The translations under genes were made by a program, and so were the position numbers. A stretch of DNA of 64,000 nt from Thalassospira sp. MCCC 1A01148 (GTDB taxonomy: Bacteria > Pseudomonadota > Alphaproteobacteria > Rhodospirillales > Thalassospiraceae), in assembly GCF_001613795.1 (NCBI RefSeq), contig NZ_LPVZ01000020.1, forward strand, positions 1,364,001-1,428,000. The letters run 5' to 3'. Positions 26,218-34,855 of this stretch are shown here, in pieces. Numbering within the stretch: position 1 is the first letter of the stretch; the number at the start of each line of letters is the position of its first letter. The notes under the pieces were generated by a model. That model was given only the letters and a program-made list of their open reading frames with translations, had not been told where the DNA came from and ran no database searches.

Positions 26218-26528
26218 GTGTGGTAATATCCCGGCCTCGGGGCTATGGCCTCGAATAAGGCGTTGGTTTCTTGGACGATTTCATCTGTTACTTTTGACTT
26301 CGCACTTAAGATAGATATGTGTCGTTCTTCCCGGTTTTGGAAGGCGTGCCGAGTTCGATTTGCGAAGATTTGATGCCAGAACGGCCTGTCTTTCGTATAA
26401 CTGGCTGATCTGCAGGGGCACATCCTGCCCCGCGGGTTCCTTTCGAACCGATCTGGTGATCATTGCCCCGCCACCCGTATGATGATCGCCACACCCGGTT
26501 TTTCTCGTCACCGATTATTGGAGGCCTT
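26218..26528. other. Divergent intergenic region, acyltransferase-hydrolase / MFS
   Basis: About 310 bases. It contains small hairpins (GGGGCA and TGCCCC near 26418-26434) and a GGCCTCG direct repeat near 26234-26254. No clear promoter pair or coding frame was recognised. It must carry the promoters of two divergent genes. Confidence 0.4.
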
Positions 26529-27821
26529 GTGCCTGTTCCCGACCCCGCCCCGGATATGGATGATTCAAAACCTGATCCGAAAAATGATGAAGCACAAAGA
26601 TCGATTTTTTCTGATCGCAACTTCCTGCTGTTTCTCGTCGGGCAATGCATCACGACGCAAGGCCTGTGGATTCAGAAGATCGCCATGTCTTGGCTGGCGT
26701 GGTCGCTGACCGGTTCGGCCTTTTGGACCGGGATGATCGCGGCCCTTAACTTCGCCCCGGCCTTTTTCCTTGGTCCGATCTTTGGGGTGATGGCTGATCG
26801 GGTGGATTTGCGCCGTACGGCCATGTTGCTCAATCTTGGTCAGACGGGTGTTTCCTTTCTTTTGATGGGGCTGTCCTATGCCGACATGATGACCCTGCCC
26901 TGGATGGTGGTTTTGGCAGGGGCGATGGGGATTTTGGGCAGTGCAATGACACCCGTTCGCCTGTCACTTGTGCCGGTGATTGTGCCGCGTGCCTTCATGA
27001 ACCGGGCGGTCGCCTATGCCGCGATGAACTTCAATATCTCGCGTTTGGTCGGGCCGGCCGTTGGCGGGGTGGTGATTGCGACATGGGGGACGGGCGCGGC
27101 CTTTATGATCAACGCGATCAGTTACCTGCCGATGGTGTTTGTCATTTCAGTTGTGACCATCCACATGGAACGCGCACCTGATGCCAAAAGCCGACGTATC
27201 TGGACCTCGCTTGTGGACGGGGCGCGATATGCGCTCAATCACCCGATGATCCGGTCCGTCCTTGCCCTTTCCTGCTTTGTCTCGCTTGTGGGCACGGGCA
27301 TGGTCGAACTGATGCCGGTCTTTGCCGAAGCGGTCTATGACCGGGGTGTAACCGGGCTTGGCATGCTGGCATCAAGTGCGGGGGTTGGGGCGGTTACATC
27401 AACCTTTATTCTGTCGCGCATAGCCTCGGACGCTACTGCCTATCAACGGGTGACAATTATGGGTGCCTTTGCTGCTGCCATTGGCATGACCGGGCTTGGT
27501 TTTGCACCTTGGTATGAGCTTGCGGTGGTTCTGGTGGCCCTTACGGGCGGTGGTTTGACGCTGGTTGGTGTTGGGTCGCAGACGGCGCTGCAGCTGACTG
27601 TTGATAACCGTCTGCGCGGTCGGGTCATGAGTTTCTGGAGTGCCACCAGCTTTGGCGGCATGGCGCTTGGTGGAACGCTGCTGGGGGCGATTTCCGAAGC
27701 CGGTCACATTCAATATACCGCGCGCGGGTCAGGTGTTTTGATCCTGTGTGCGGCCTGTGTCGGACTTTGGCGGCTTTATCGGATTGGCGCGCTGCCGCGT
27801 CGTGCAAATGTGCGGCGGTAA
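26529..27821 (+). CDS. MFS transporter, EntS-like
   Basis: 430 aa from GTG 26529, with GGAGG 4 bases upstream; ATG 26556 is an alternative, and the frame opens at 26463. Twelve hydrophobic segments are visible. The first helices (FLLFLVGQCITTQGLWIQKI, WSLTGSAFWTGMIAALNFAP) and the loop motif GVMADRVDLRRTAMLL are typical of the EntS/MFS_3 (DUF894-like) exporters. The substrate is unknown; relatives export siderophores or drugs, and the distant position from the iron operon does not fix this. No operon partner except the nearby lipoprotein gene. Confidence 0.85.
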   Translation: MPVPDPAPDMDDSKPDPKNDEAQRSIFSDRNFLLFLVGQCITTQGLWIQKIAMSWLAWSLTGSAFWTGMIAALNFAPAFFLGPIFGVMADRVDLRRTAMLLNLGQTGVSFLLMGLSYADMMTLPWMVVLAGAMGILGSAMTPVRLSLVPVIVPRAFMNRAVAYAAMNFNISRLVGPAVGGVVIATWGTGAAFMINAISYLPMVFVISVVTIHMERAPDAKSRRIWTSLVDGARYALNHPMIRSVLALSCFVSLVGTGMVELMPVFAEAVYDRGVTGLGMLASSAGVGAVTSTFILSRIASDATAYQRVTIMGAFAAAIGMTGLGFAPWYELAVVLVALTGGGLTLVGVGSQTALQLTVDNRLRGRVMSFWSATSFGGMALGGTLLGAISEAGHIQYTARGSGVLILCAACVGLWRLYRIGALPRRANVRR

Positions 27822-27880
27822 AGGATTATTAAGGCCTGCCATCCTATGGTGATCCATCGTGAGATGATGGGGATTTCCAG

Positions 27881-28450
27881 ATGCGTTTGGTTGGTGTTGT
27901 CGGACTGTGTTTGTTGCTTTCAGCCTGTTTTAGCACGGGCAATACCGCATCTCGCCCGACGGGCCCGATGCCAAGCGACACGGTTCAGTCTGTTGCCAGT
28001 GTCAGGATACCGTCCTCGCCGCTCAACAAGTTCGCGCCGACCGACAAGTTCCTGCAATGCGTCCCGTATGCACGCGAAGTTTCCGGCATTCAGATTTACG
28101 GTGATGCCTGGACCTGGTGGGGCCAGGCCGGTCAGAAAAACTTCCAGCGTGGCAATCGCCCGCAGGTCGGTGCCGTTCTTGCGCTGCGCAAGACATCGCG
28201 ACTGAAACTGGGGCATGTGGCGGTGGTGTCTGCCATCCTTGATGATCGCAAGATCCTTGTGAACCATGCCAATTGGGGCAGTGATTCACGCACACGCGGC
28301 AAGGTACATTACCGCCAGCCTGTCGTTGATGTGTCGCCCAATAATGACTGGTCGGAAGTGCGCATGATGAACACGCTTGGCAGCTTTGGCAGTGTTTATC
28401 CGGCGCATGGTTTTATCTATCAGCCGCGTGAAACCGCCGAGGCGAACTAA
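27881..28450 (+). CDS. CHAP-domain lipoprotein (putative cell-wall amidase/peptidase)
   Basis: 189 aa. The start MRLVGVVGLCLLLSAC has a lipobox (LSAC, Cys16), so it is likely a lipoprotein exposed in the periplasm or outer membrane. The CHAP domain (about 50-175) has the catalytic Cys in FLQCVPYAREVSG and His in GHVAVVSAILD. These domains cleave peptidoglycan peptides or amide bonds. It begins 60 bases after the MFS gene, on the same strand; functional linkage is not clear. Confidence 0.83.
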   Translation: MRLVGVVGLCLLLSACFSTGNTASRPTGPMPSDTVQSVASVRIPSSPLNKFAPTDKFLQCVPYAREVSGIQIYGDAWTWWGQAGQKNFQRGNRPQVGAVLALRKTSRLKLGHVAVVSAILDDRKILVNHANWGSDSRTRGKVHYRQPVVDVSPNNDWSEVRMMNTLGSFGSVYPAHGFIYQPRETAEAN

Positions 28451-28475
28451 GCTACAGGCACCTTCCCCAAAACCC

Positions 28476-28515
28476 AAAAAAGTGGCGAAGCCCCCACGGA
28501 TAGAGAGCTTCGCCA
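28476..28515 (-). terminator. Rho-independent terminator (minus strand)
   Basis: On the minus strand TGGCGAAGC and GCTTCGCCA (28507-28515 with 28483-28491) pair around a 15-nt loop and are followed by ACTTTTTTGGG (six Us at 28476-28481). No protein gene on the minus strand ends here, which is the first sign that a short non-coding transcript does. It can also act weakly for the CHAP gene on the plus strand. Confidence 0.75.
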
Positions 28516-28518
28516 ATT

Positions 28519-28662
28519 AAACCCGTGCGGGCGGCACGGGTTCGGGGGTTGAACCTTACAAGCTGGGTCGAAGAGCCTTTTTGGCGATTGGGATGCAAGT
28601 GCGCGCTTTGATACTGTTCCCGGCATTTCCGTGCGGCGTAGACACCGCAGCGCATCGTCCTT
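28519..28662 (-). ncRNA. Candidate 6S-like regulatory RNA
   Basis: Read on the minus strand, a region of about 140 nt has the arrangement of 6S RNA. The 5' side has CTGCGGTGTCTACG, then CCGGGAACAGTATC; the 3' side has GGCTCTTCGACCC, AAGGTTCAACCCCCG and CCGTGCCGCCCGCACGG. Possible closing pairs are TGCGG/CCGCA and GCACGG/CCGTGC, then GAAC/GTTC with adjacent GG/CC. These blocks recall alphaproteobacterial 6S sequences as I remember them. No frame here is convincing as a protein. A terminator follows directly. 6S RNA binds RNA polymerase in stationary phase. The usual zapA neighbourhood is absent, which is the main doubt. Confidence 0.5.
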
Positions 28663-28690
28663 TTTTCCCGTTCGAACCCGCTTGAATTCA

Positions 28691-28704
28691 TTTTATCTAT
28701 AAAA
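28691..28704. promoter_or_regulatory. TTTTATCTATAAAA palindrome, copy 1
   Basis: Near-palindrome TTTTAT-CT-ATAAAA, exactly repeated at copy 2 and nearly at copy 3. It overlaps the AT-rich region where a promoter for the minus-strand RNA should be. A GntR (FCD) operator is likely because the gntR gene lies between copies 2 and 3. Confidence 0.5.
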
Positions 28705-28829
28705 CGATGATTTCTATCCTAATTACGCCGCGATCCGGCGCTGAAATCAACGCAAAAATGAACTGCAAAAGTGAGTTTTGAGGAAAACCGATGAGTTAAG
28801 TGTATAACTAATTGATTTGTAGCGATATT

Positions 28830-28843
28830 TTTTATCTATAAAA
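28830..28843. promoter_or_regulatory. TTTTATCTATAAAA palindrome, copy 2
   Basis: An exact repeat of copy 1, 139 bases to its right, in the gap below the gntR stop. Two operators at this distance could be bridged by one regulator dimer pair or mark separate promoters. Confidence 0.5.
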
Positions 28844-28996
28844 TTCGACCTGAGCACAATCTGACCGCACGGATTGTGCAAGGGCGACGCCAGTACACTC
28901 TGTATCGGGTGTCGATCGTTTCATTTTTGACGGAAAGCGGGCGTAAAAGAAGCTGGTTGGTGGCACCTCACCGTGCTTGGTGCGTGCCTGTGTCCA

Positions 28997-29626
28997 TTAT
29001 CGTGCCGGGTTTTTGCCGATCCATTTTACATGTCGGGCAAGGGTGGCGGCGGCAACGTCAATCTGATTGCTGCGGAGTGCCGCCAGGATTGCCCGGTGGT
29101 CCTGATCTGTCGGGGCTTCCCATTCCATCCGGAAGCCCGAAAACAGAAACCGCGCACTGGCGGCATGCAGATCATCAATGGTCGCAAGCAGGCGCGGCAT
29201 GCCACATGGCTCAAGGATTACACGGTGAAAGGCCTTGTTGGCTTGTTCCCACGCCTGAACGTCGGCGGCGTTTTCACCTTCGCGGTTGTGCGCCTCTGCA
29301 AGGTCGAGAATATCCGGCGTCAGATTGGGGGCCGCGTTGCGAAGGGCAAGAACCTCAAGCGACGCACGCATTTCAGCAACCTCGCGGACCTCGGCAATGT
29401 CAAAACTTGCAACCCGAACCCCGCGGCGCGGTTCACTAACCGCAAGACCTTGTGCCTCCAGCCTGCGAAAGGCTTCGCGCACTGGAACATGACTGGCGCC
29501 GAATTCCTCTGCGAAATGGTCCTGACGTAGTTTCATGCCGGGTTCGAATTCGCCGGAAATAATCCGTTCTGCCAGTGCGCGGGTAATGCGGCCCGCGACC
29601 GTGGTGTCTGTGCTGCTTTTTTTCAT
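28997..29626 (-). CDS. GntR-family regulator with FCD domain
   Basis: 209 aa. The N-terminal winged helix shows ITRALAERIISGEFEPGMKL, QDHFAEEFGASHVPVREAFR and RLEAQGLAVSEPRRGVRVAS (about 12-75). The FCD domain (about 85-205) has AHNREGENAADVQAWEQANK and FHRVILEPCGMPRLLATIDD. The ligand is unknown. A site near-identical to two more palindromes lies directly before its start, so autoregulation is likely. It is divergent from the proton ATPase gene, which may be a target. Confidence 0.87.
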   Translation of the reverse strand: MKKSSTDTTVAGRITRALAERIISGEFEPGMKLRQDHFAEEFGASHVPVREAFRRLEAQGLAVSEPRRGVRVASFDIAEVREVAEMRASLEVLALRNAAPNLTPDILDLAEAHNREGENAADVQAWEQANKAFHRVILEPCGMPRLLATIDDLHAASARFLFSGFRMEWEAPTDQDHRAILAALRSNQIDVAAATLARHVKWIGKNPAR

Positions 29627-29627
29627 G

Positions 29628-29641
29628 TTTTATAGATAATT
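29628..29641. promoter_or_regulatory. TTTTATCTATAAAA palindrome, copy 3
   Basis: TTTTATAGATAATT, read from the other strand as AATTATCTATAAAA, differs at two positions from copies 1 and 2. It starts 2 bases from the gntR ATG (29626). Binding here would block gntR transcription or translation, typical of self-repression. Confidence 0.55.
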
Positions 29642-29689
29642 TGTGCGCAAACGTTTGTCGACCAGATTGATGTGCAGCAATGTTGTGCG

Positions 29690-29716
29690 CTGCAATATAC
29701 TCTAGAAGTATTGCAG
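29690..29716 (+). promoter_or_regulatory. Inverted repeat upstream of the proton ATPase
   Basis: CTGCAATA (29690-29697) and TATTGCAG (29709-29716) are perfect 8-bp arms with an 11-base centre. It lies 38 bases before the ATPase start, where promoter or leader elements are expected. An operator or a leader hairpin are both possible. Confidence 0.45.
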
Positions 29717-29753
29717 TTCTCCACATCGCCTGCAGGGGCAAAGAGGCACCGTC

Positions 29754-32240
29754 ATGATGGAACAGACTGCCAAACGCGATTTCCCTAAAATTGACCCGTC
29801 ATTGCTGCGGACAGATCCGAAAACCGGTCTTGCACAGGATGAGGTAAAACACCGTGTCGAGCAGTTCGGTGAAAACCGTCTGAAAGACGGCCAAACCAGT
29901 GCGCTTAAAAAGCTTTTGTCATTCTTCTGGGGGCCAATCCCGTGGATGATCGAAGTTGCCGCCATTCTGTCGGCAGTTGTGCAGCATTGGTCAGACTTTG
30001 CCATCATCATGGTGATGCTGGTTTTGAATGCCGGGGTCGGGTTTTGGCAGGAATTCAAGGCCGACAATGCCATAGCAGCCCTCAAGCAGCGCCTTGCCCC
30101 TGATGCACGCGTGTTGCGGGATGGTGCATGGTCGGACCTTTCGGCACAGGGCCTGGTGCCCGGTGACATCATTCGCATCAAGCTTGGCGATATCATTCCC
30201 GCAGACTGCAAGCTGCTGTCAGGCGACTACTTGCGGGTTGATCAGTCGGCCCTGACCGGTGAATCGCTTGCGGTTGATATGAATGTGGGGGATGAGGTCT
30301 ATTCTGGTGCCATTGCACGACAGGGGCAGATGACTGCTATGGTCATCGCGACCGGTATGGCGACGTATATCGGCAAAACGGCCAGTCTGGTCAAAGGCGC
30401 TGGCAAGAAATCCCATTTTCAACGTGCAGTCTTGCGCATTGGCAATTTCCTGATCCTGATCACGCTGGGCTTGATTGCCTTGATCATGACGGTCGCCCTG
30501 CATCGTGGTGATCCATTGATGGAGACCTTGCTATTTGCCCTGATCCTGGCGGTGGCGGCAATTCCGGTAGCCTTGCCAGCGGTCCTTTCGGTGACGCTGG
30601 CGGTCGGTGCCGAAAAACTTGCACGGATGAAGGCGATTGTATCAAGGCTGGTCTCGATTGAGGAACTGGCCGGGATGGACATCCTGTGTTCTGACAAGAC
30701 CGGAACCTTGACGCAAAACCATTTAACCGTGGGAACGCCGGTTCTGATCGATGCCGACGATGAAGAAACACTTATCCGTGCTGCAGCACTGGCCTCGGAA
30801 GTCGACAGTCACGACCCGATTGATCGCGCAGTTTTTGCCATCCTAGGTGACCCGGCAAAGCTTGATGGGTATGACGTTTCCGCGTTCCGCCAGTTTGACC
30901 CGGTACGCAAGCGGGCCGAGGCGGAAGTAACCCACGACAGCAAGTCGATCATGGTGGCAAAGGGGGCGCCGCAGGCGGTTCTGGCGCTTCTGTGTGAGGA
31001 TGAGGCATCCGATATCGAAAGTGTCGCAGCCTATCGCCCGGTGATGAACGCGATCAAAATCATGGCCGAGCATGGATACCGCGCCCTTGGCGTGGCGCAA
31101 ACTGATCATGATGGCAATTGGCGCTTTCTGGGATTGCTGCCGCTGTTTGATCCACCGCGCGAGGATGCGGCGTCAACGGTTGCCGAACTGCGCCGCAATG
31201 GGGTCGATATCCGCATGATTACCGGCGATCACGAGGCGATTGGCCGTGAAGTCGCCGGTGAACTGGGATTGGGTCAAAACATCCTGCCGGCTGATACGAT
31301 ATTTGATCGCAACAATCAGGCACGCGATCCGGTCCTGATGGAGCGCGCAGATGGTTTTGCCCGTGTCTTTCCCGAACATAAATATGCGATTGTTCGCCAA
31401 TTCCAGGATCGCGGCCATATTGTCGGCATGACCGGGGATGGGGTGAATGATGCGCCGGCACTTAAACAGGCCGATATCGGTATTGCGGTTTCAAATGCGA
31501 CCGATGCGGCACGGGCAGCGGCCGATCTTGTCCTGACCGCGCCGGGCATTTCGGTGATAACAAGTGCGATTGAGGAATCCAGACGCATCTTCGAGCGCAT
31601 GGGCAGTTACGCGACCTTTCGGATTTCCGAAACGATCCGCGTTTTGCTGTTCATGACGATTTCGATCCTGGTGTTTGATTTCTATCCGGTGACGGCGGTG
31701 ATGATTGTGCTGCTGGCGTTGCTCAATGATTTCCCCATCATGATGATCGCCTATGACAATGCCGATGTTGCCCAACATCCGGTGCGTTGGGATATGGGCA
31801 ATACGCTCACCATGGCGTCGCTTTTGGGGGCCATCGGGGTGGTTTCGTCATTTGTGTTGCTTTGGGTGTCGGAAACCTGGTTGCACCTGCCACCCGAAGA
31901 AGTTCAGACGTTGATTTTTCTCAAGCTTCTGGTGGCGGGGCATCTGACGATCTATCTCACCCGGCACAAGGGTTTCTTCTGGCAGAAGCCCTATCCCAAC
32001 ATGAAGCTGTTTCTCGCAACCGAGATCACCCAGATCATCGGGACGCTGGCGGCTGTCTATGGTTGGTTTGTGCCACCAATTGGCTGGTATCACGCGCTGG
32101 TGGTGTGGGGGTATGCGTTGTGCTGGTTTGTTGTGGCGGGCGTTATCAAGGTCTGGGTCTATCGCCTTCTGACCCACCGGCATCAAAGCCACCACAGCCA
32201 TCTGACACGGGTTGAAGGATCCCTTCATCACGGTCGATAA
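29754..32240 (+). CDS. P-type plasma-membrane H+-ATPase (P3A-like)
   Basis: 828 aa. It pumps protons out of the cell at the cost of ATP. Typical features are an N-terminal cation-ATPase domain (VKHRVEQFGENRLKDGQTSA), an actuator loop with DQSALTGESLAVDMN, phosphorylation site DKTGTLTQN (Asp314), and the hinge MTGDGVNDAPALKQADIGIA near residue 565. About ten hydrophobic segments are expected; PVALPAVLSVTLAVGAEKLA precedes the phosphorylation site. Similar enzymes occur in archaea and some proteobacteria. Only one other ATPase-like function sits nearby; it is divergent from gntR. ATG 29754 and 29757 are both possible. Confidence 0.9.
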   Translation: MMEQTAKRDFPKIDPSLLRTDPKTGLAQDEVKHRVEQFGENRLKDGQTSALKKLLSFFWGPIPWMIEVAAILSAVVQHWSDFAIIMVMLVLNAGVGFWQEFKADNAIAALKQRLAPDARVLRDGAWSDLSAQGLVPGDIIRIKLGDIIPADCKLLSGDYLRVDQSALTGESLAVDMNVGDEVYSGAIARQGQMTAMVIATGMATYIGKTASLVKGAGKKSHFQRAVLRIGNFLILITLGLIALIMTVALHRGDPLMETLLFALILAVAAIPVALPAVLSVTLAVGAEKLARMKAIVSRLVSIEELAGMDILCSDKTGTLTQNHLTVGTPVLIDADDEETLIRAAALASEVDSHDPIDRAVFAILGDPAKLDGYDVSAFRQFDPVRKRAEAEVTHDSKSIMVAKGAPQAVLALLCEDEASDIESVAAYRPVMNAIKIMAEHGYRALGVAQTDHDGNWRFLGLLPLFDPPREDAASTVAELRRNGVDIRMITGDHEAIGREVAGELGLGQNILPADTIFDRNNQARDPVLMERADGFARVFPEHKYAIVRQFQDRGHIVGMTGDGVNDAPALKQADIGIAVSNATDAARAAADLVLTAPGISVITSAIEESRRIFERMGSYATFRISETIRVLLFMTISILVFDFYPVTAVMIVLLALLNDFPIMMIAYDNADVAQHPVRWDMGNTLTMASLLGAIGVVSSFVLLWVSETWLHLPPEEVQTLIFLKLLVAGHLTIYLTRHKGFFWQKPYPNMKLFLATEITQIIGTLAAVYGWFVPPIGWYHALVVWGYALCWFVVAGVIKVWVYRLLTHRHQSHHSHLTRVEGSLHHGR

Positions 32241-32259
32241 GACGGAATTCAACAAACGA

Positions 32260-32284
32260 AAAGCCGGACCACCGGTCCGGCTTT
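32260..32284. terminator. Bidirectional terminator, ATPase / Anbu operon
   Basis: AAAGCCGGACC and GGTCCGGCTTT are perfect 11-bp arms around ACC. Ts and As flank both sides. It lies between convergent stops at 32240 and 32307 and serves both. Confidence 0.85.
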
Positions 32285-32306
32285 ATCAAAGCTTACATTG
32301 TGCCAC

Positions 32307-33056
32307 CTATTCCGCAGCGATATCGCGATGTTCGTCAGGCATGTCGGCAAAGGCATCACGAAGCGCGTTTGACCACGCATCCGAAAGAGCACGAAAGCCC
32401 ATATCATCCGCCTCGATCCGGCGGATCTCGGAAAACTGGCAGGTATCGTCGGGCAATACGGCCAGATCAAGCGGCATGCCGACTGACAGGTTGGAACGCA
32501 GCGTTGAATCCATCGACAGCAACACTGCCTTCACACCATCCTGGATCGGTGTGTCGGGGGTGATCACGCGATCAAGTATCGGCTTGCCGTATTTGTGTTC
32601 GCCAATCTGAAGATAGGGTGTGTCTGATGTGGCTTCGATGAAGTTCCCGGCCGCATAAACCAGAAACAGGCGCTGATCCCCACCCTTGCGCTGGCCGCCA
32701 ATCATGATGGATGCAGCACTGCTTTCATGATGCTGTTCAAGGGTGTCATGGTATTTCAGCTGCACCTTTTGCATGGCTTCGCCGAACAGTTCCGCAACAC
32801 GGAACATGCTTGGCGCGCTTAGGATGCAGTTTCCGGGCTTGGTGTCGGGATCATCAATGGCCTCAAACAGGGTGCTCATGACTGCCTGGGTGATGGCCAG
32901 ATTGCCTGCCGAAAGTGCGACAATCGCCCGTTCACCGGGAACTTCCCAGGTAAACATCTTGCGATAGCGCGAAATGTTATCAAGGCCCGCATTGGTCCGC
33001 GTGTCCGAAAGGAAAACCATCCCTTCGTTCAGCATCAACCCGACACAGTAGGTCAT
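32307..33056 (-). CDS. Anbu (proteasome-type peptidase homologue)
   Basis: 249 aa. The N-terminal MTYCVGLMLNEGMVFLSDTR puts the catalytic Thr at residue 2 after Met removal, as in Anbu/BPH proteins. KMFTWEVPGERAIVALSAGN and GDQRLFLVYAAGNFIEATSD support the proteasome-beta fold. Anbu forms large self-compartmentalised assemblies; natural substrates are poorly known. It is the last gene of a four-gene operon with ATP-grasp, alpha-E and transglutaminase proteins, the well-known partner set (described in the literature as amidoligase-linked). The stop faces a bidirectional terminator. Confidence 0.92.
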   Translation of the reverse strand: MTYCVGLMLNEGMVFLSDTRTNAGLDNISRYRKMFTWEVPGERAIVALSAGNLAITQAVMSTLFEAIDDPDTKPGNCILSAPSMFRVAELFGEAMQKVQLKYHDTLEQHHESSAASIMIGGQRKGGDQRLFLVYAAGNFIEATSDTPYLQIGEHKYGKPILDRVITPDTPIQDGVKAVLLSMDSTLRSNLSVGMPLDLAVLPDDTCQFSEIRRIEADDMGFRALSDAWSNALRDAFADMPDEHRDIAAE

Positions 33057-33071
33057 CTTTTTGTCGCCCGA

Positions 33072-33890
33072 CTATTGTTGTGATTGCGAAATGACGACTG
33101 TTACATCCAAATTTTCATTCGCGCCACCAGTATGTACGCCCCGCACAGGTGTGGCAACCTGTCCATCAAGACCGGAACCGAGCCGGATATAATTATCGGT
33201 CGGACAGCACTTGTTGGCCGGATCAAACCCCACCCAACCGAATTCTGGCAAATGCAATTCTGCCCATGCATGGGATGCCTCGTGCGGTTTGCCTTCGTGG
33301 TCGGCAAACAGGTATCCCGATACATAGCGGGCCGGAATGCCAAGGTGGCGGGCCGCGGAGATCAGTACATGGGCATGATCCTGACAAACACCCTTGCCAT
33401 CGGCAATCGCATCAGCCGCCGTGGTATGGACGTGGGTTGCGCCGGGCGCATATTCAATGGCCTCTCCCACAGCCGCAGCCAGGGCATGCGCCAATTCCAG
33501 CGCCGAACCATCCTTGGTTTTCTTGGCAATCTTGTCGGCAAGCTTGCGGATGGCGGCACTTGATTTGGTCATTGGGGTGGATCGCAGGAACACGGCGGGA
33601 AATGCGCGTTCTTTGTGTCCGCGCAGGACACCGGCGGTATCGGTGGTTTCGACCTCGCCCTTAACGACGATTTCAATCGCCTCTACCGGGCCGTTTGAAG
33701 TCAAAGTGCTGATGATATCACCATTGCCATCAGTGAATTCCGACCCGATTGTGCACCCCTCAGCCGTGATCGACCAGTTGATGATTTTCTGGCCTTCAAA
33801 CTCTGCCGGGGTCAGCTTCAGGCTTTGCACCGCATGATAGGCCGGACTTTCATAGCGATAGTGGGTTCTGTGTTCGACGTTCAAGCGCAT
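33072..33890 (-). CDS. Transglutaminase-like protease of the Anbu operon
   Basis: 272 aa from ATG 33890 (MRLNVEHRTHYRYESPAYHA); the open frame starts 39 bases earlier. It has an N-terminal region (about 1-130) and the transglutaminase-like catalytic triad: Cys in GKGVCQDHAH, His in EASHAWAEL and Asp in GFDPANK (about 150-230). Members are thought to cleave or make peptide bonds, possibly to process a peptide ligated by the ATP-grasp partner. Its start overlaps the alpha-E stop region within 2 bases. Confidence 0.9.
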   Translation of the reverse strand: MRLNVEHRTHYRYESPAYHAVQSLKLTPAEFEGQKIINWSITAEGCTIGSEFTDGNGDIISTLTSNGPVEAIEIVVKGEVETTDTAGVLRGHKERAFPAVFLRSTPMTKSSAAIRKLADKIAKKTKDGSALELAHALAAAVGEAIEYAPGATHVHTTAADAIADGKGVCQDHAHVLISAARHLGIPARYVSGYLFADHEGKPHEASHAWAELHLPEFGWVGFDPANKCCPTDNYIRLGSGLDGQVATPVRGVHTGGANENLDVTVVISQSQQ

Positions 33891-33891
33891 C

Positions 33892-34839
33892 TTACTGCCC
33901 CCCGAAATGATATGCGTCGGCAATGGCATGCGACAGGATACGGTTCCGACCCTGAAAATCGGTCAGGAACTCATGTAGCCCGGTCGAGAAAATCTCATCC
34001 ATGTCGCTTTGCGTGAGCAGGGAATATATCTCGACGGCCTGCCGGTGGACGCTGTGGCGTTGGCCGTAATGACGCGCCAGACGTTCAAGGTGTTGCGTGA
34101 TCTGTTCGGCGCAATGTGCCAGTGACCGTGGGCTAAACGGATTGAGAATCAGGAAATGCGCAATCCGGTGCGGTGAGTAATCATCACGATAGACCCAGTG
34201 AAAAGCGCGCAGCGACGATGCCGCACGCAAGACCGTTGTCCATTGATAGTTATCAACACCATCGCCGACCATGCTGGTTTCCGGCAGCAAGACGTAATAT
34301 TTGACATCAAGCAAGCGCGCAGTGTTGTCCGAACGTTCGATAAAGGTGCCCAGACGAATAAAGTCATACCCGTCATTACGCAAAATCGTGGAATCGGTAG
34401 CACCGCGGAACAGTGCGCCCTGCTTTTTGACCCAGTCGATGAATTCCGGCAGCTCATTCTTGGCCAGATTGTGCATCGACGGGCGACGAAGTTCCATCAG
34501 TGCGTTGTTCAGCGCTTCCCACATTTCCGCAGTGATCGCGGTACGCATGGCGCGTGCGTTTGCCCGGGCATATTCAAAACAGTTGAGGATGGATGACGGG
34601 TTATCCCGGTTAAAAATCAGGAAATTGGCGACTTCTTCCTGACGCAAGGGTGCATCGGGGTCATATCCTGCCGCACAGCCTGATGCTGACAGAACGGATT
34701 CCCATTCTGATCGGTTACCGCTTGCGGCGGCGGGCATCAGGGCCATGCGATAGCCCATCTCCATCAGGCGGGCCATGTTTTCGGCCCGTTCGACATATCT
34801 CGACAGCCAGAAAAGGTTGTCTGCGGTACGACTAAGCAT
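33892..34839 (-). CDS. Alpha-E domain protein of the Anbu operon
   Basis: 315 aa. The alpha-E (COG2307-like) family is shown by MLSRTADNLFWLSRYVERAE, NMARLMEMGYRMAL, RANARAMRTAITAEMWEALN and LGTFIERSDNTARLLDVKYY. It is almost all helical. Function is unknown but the gene nearly always accompanies the circularly permuted ATP-grasp protein, so it likely supports ligation or binds its product. It lies 16 bases after the ATP-grasp gene. Confidence 0.92.
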   Translation of the reverse strand: MLSRTADNLFWLSRYVERAENMARLMEMGYRMALMPAAASGNRSEWESVLSASGCAAGYDPDAPLRQEEVANFLIFNRDNPSSILNCFEYARANARAMRTAITAEMWEALNNALMELRRPSMHNLAKNELPEFIDWVKKQGALFRGATDSTILRNDGYDFIRLGTFIERSDNTARLLDVKYYVLLPETSMVGDGVDNYQWTTVLRAASSLRAFHWVYRDDYSPHRIAHFLILNPFSPRSLAHCAEQITQHLERLARHYGQRHSVHRQAVEIYSLLTQSDMDEIFSTGLHEFLTDFQGRNRILSHAIADAYHFGGQ

Positions 34840-34855
34840 TACTCAACCCTTTCCT

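Noticed and set aside
28665-28685. tRNA-like T-arm (CGTTCGAACCCG)
   Set aside because: No acceptor stem, D-arm or anticodon arm can be built in the 76 bases on either side.
28876-29530. Plus-strand frames across the gntR gene
   Set aside because: Opposite the clear winged-helix and FCD protein; composition is that of an antisense shadow.
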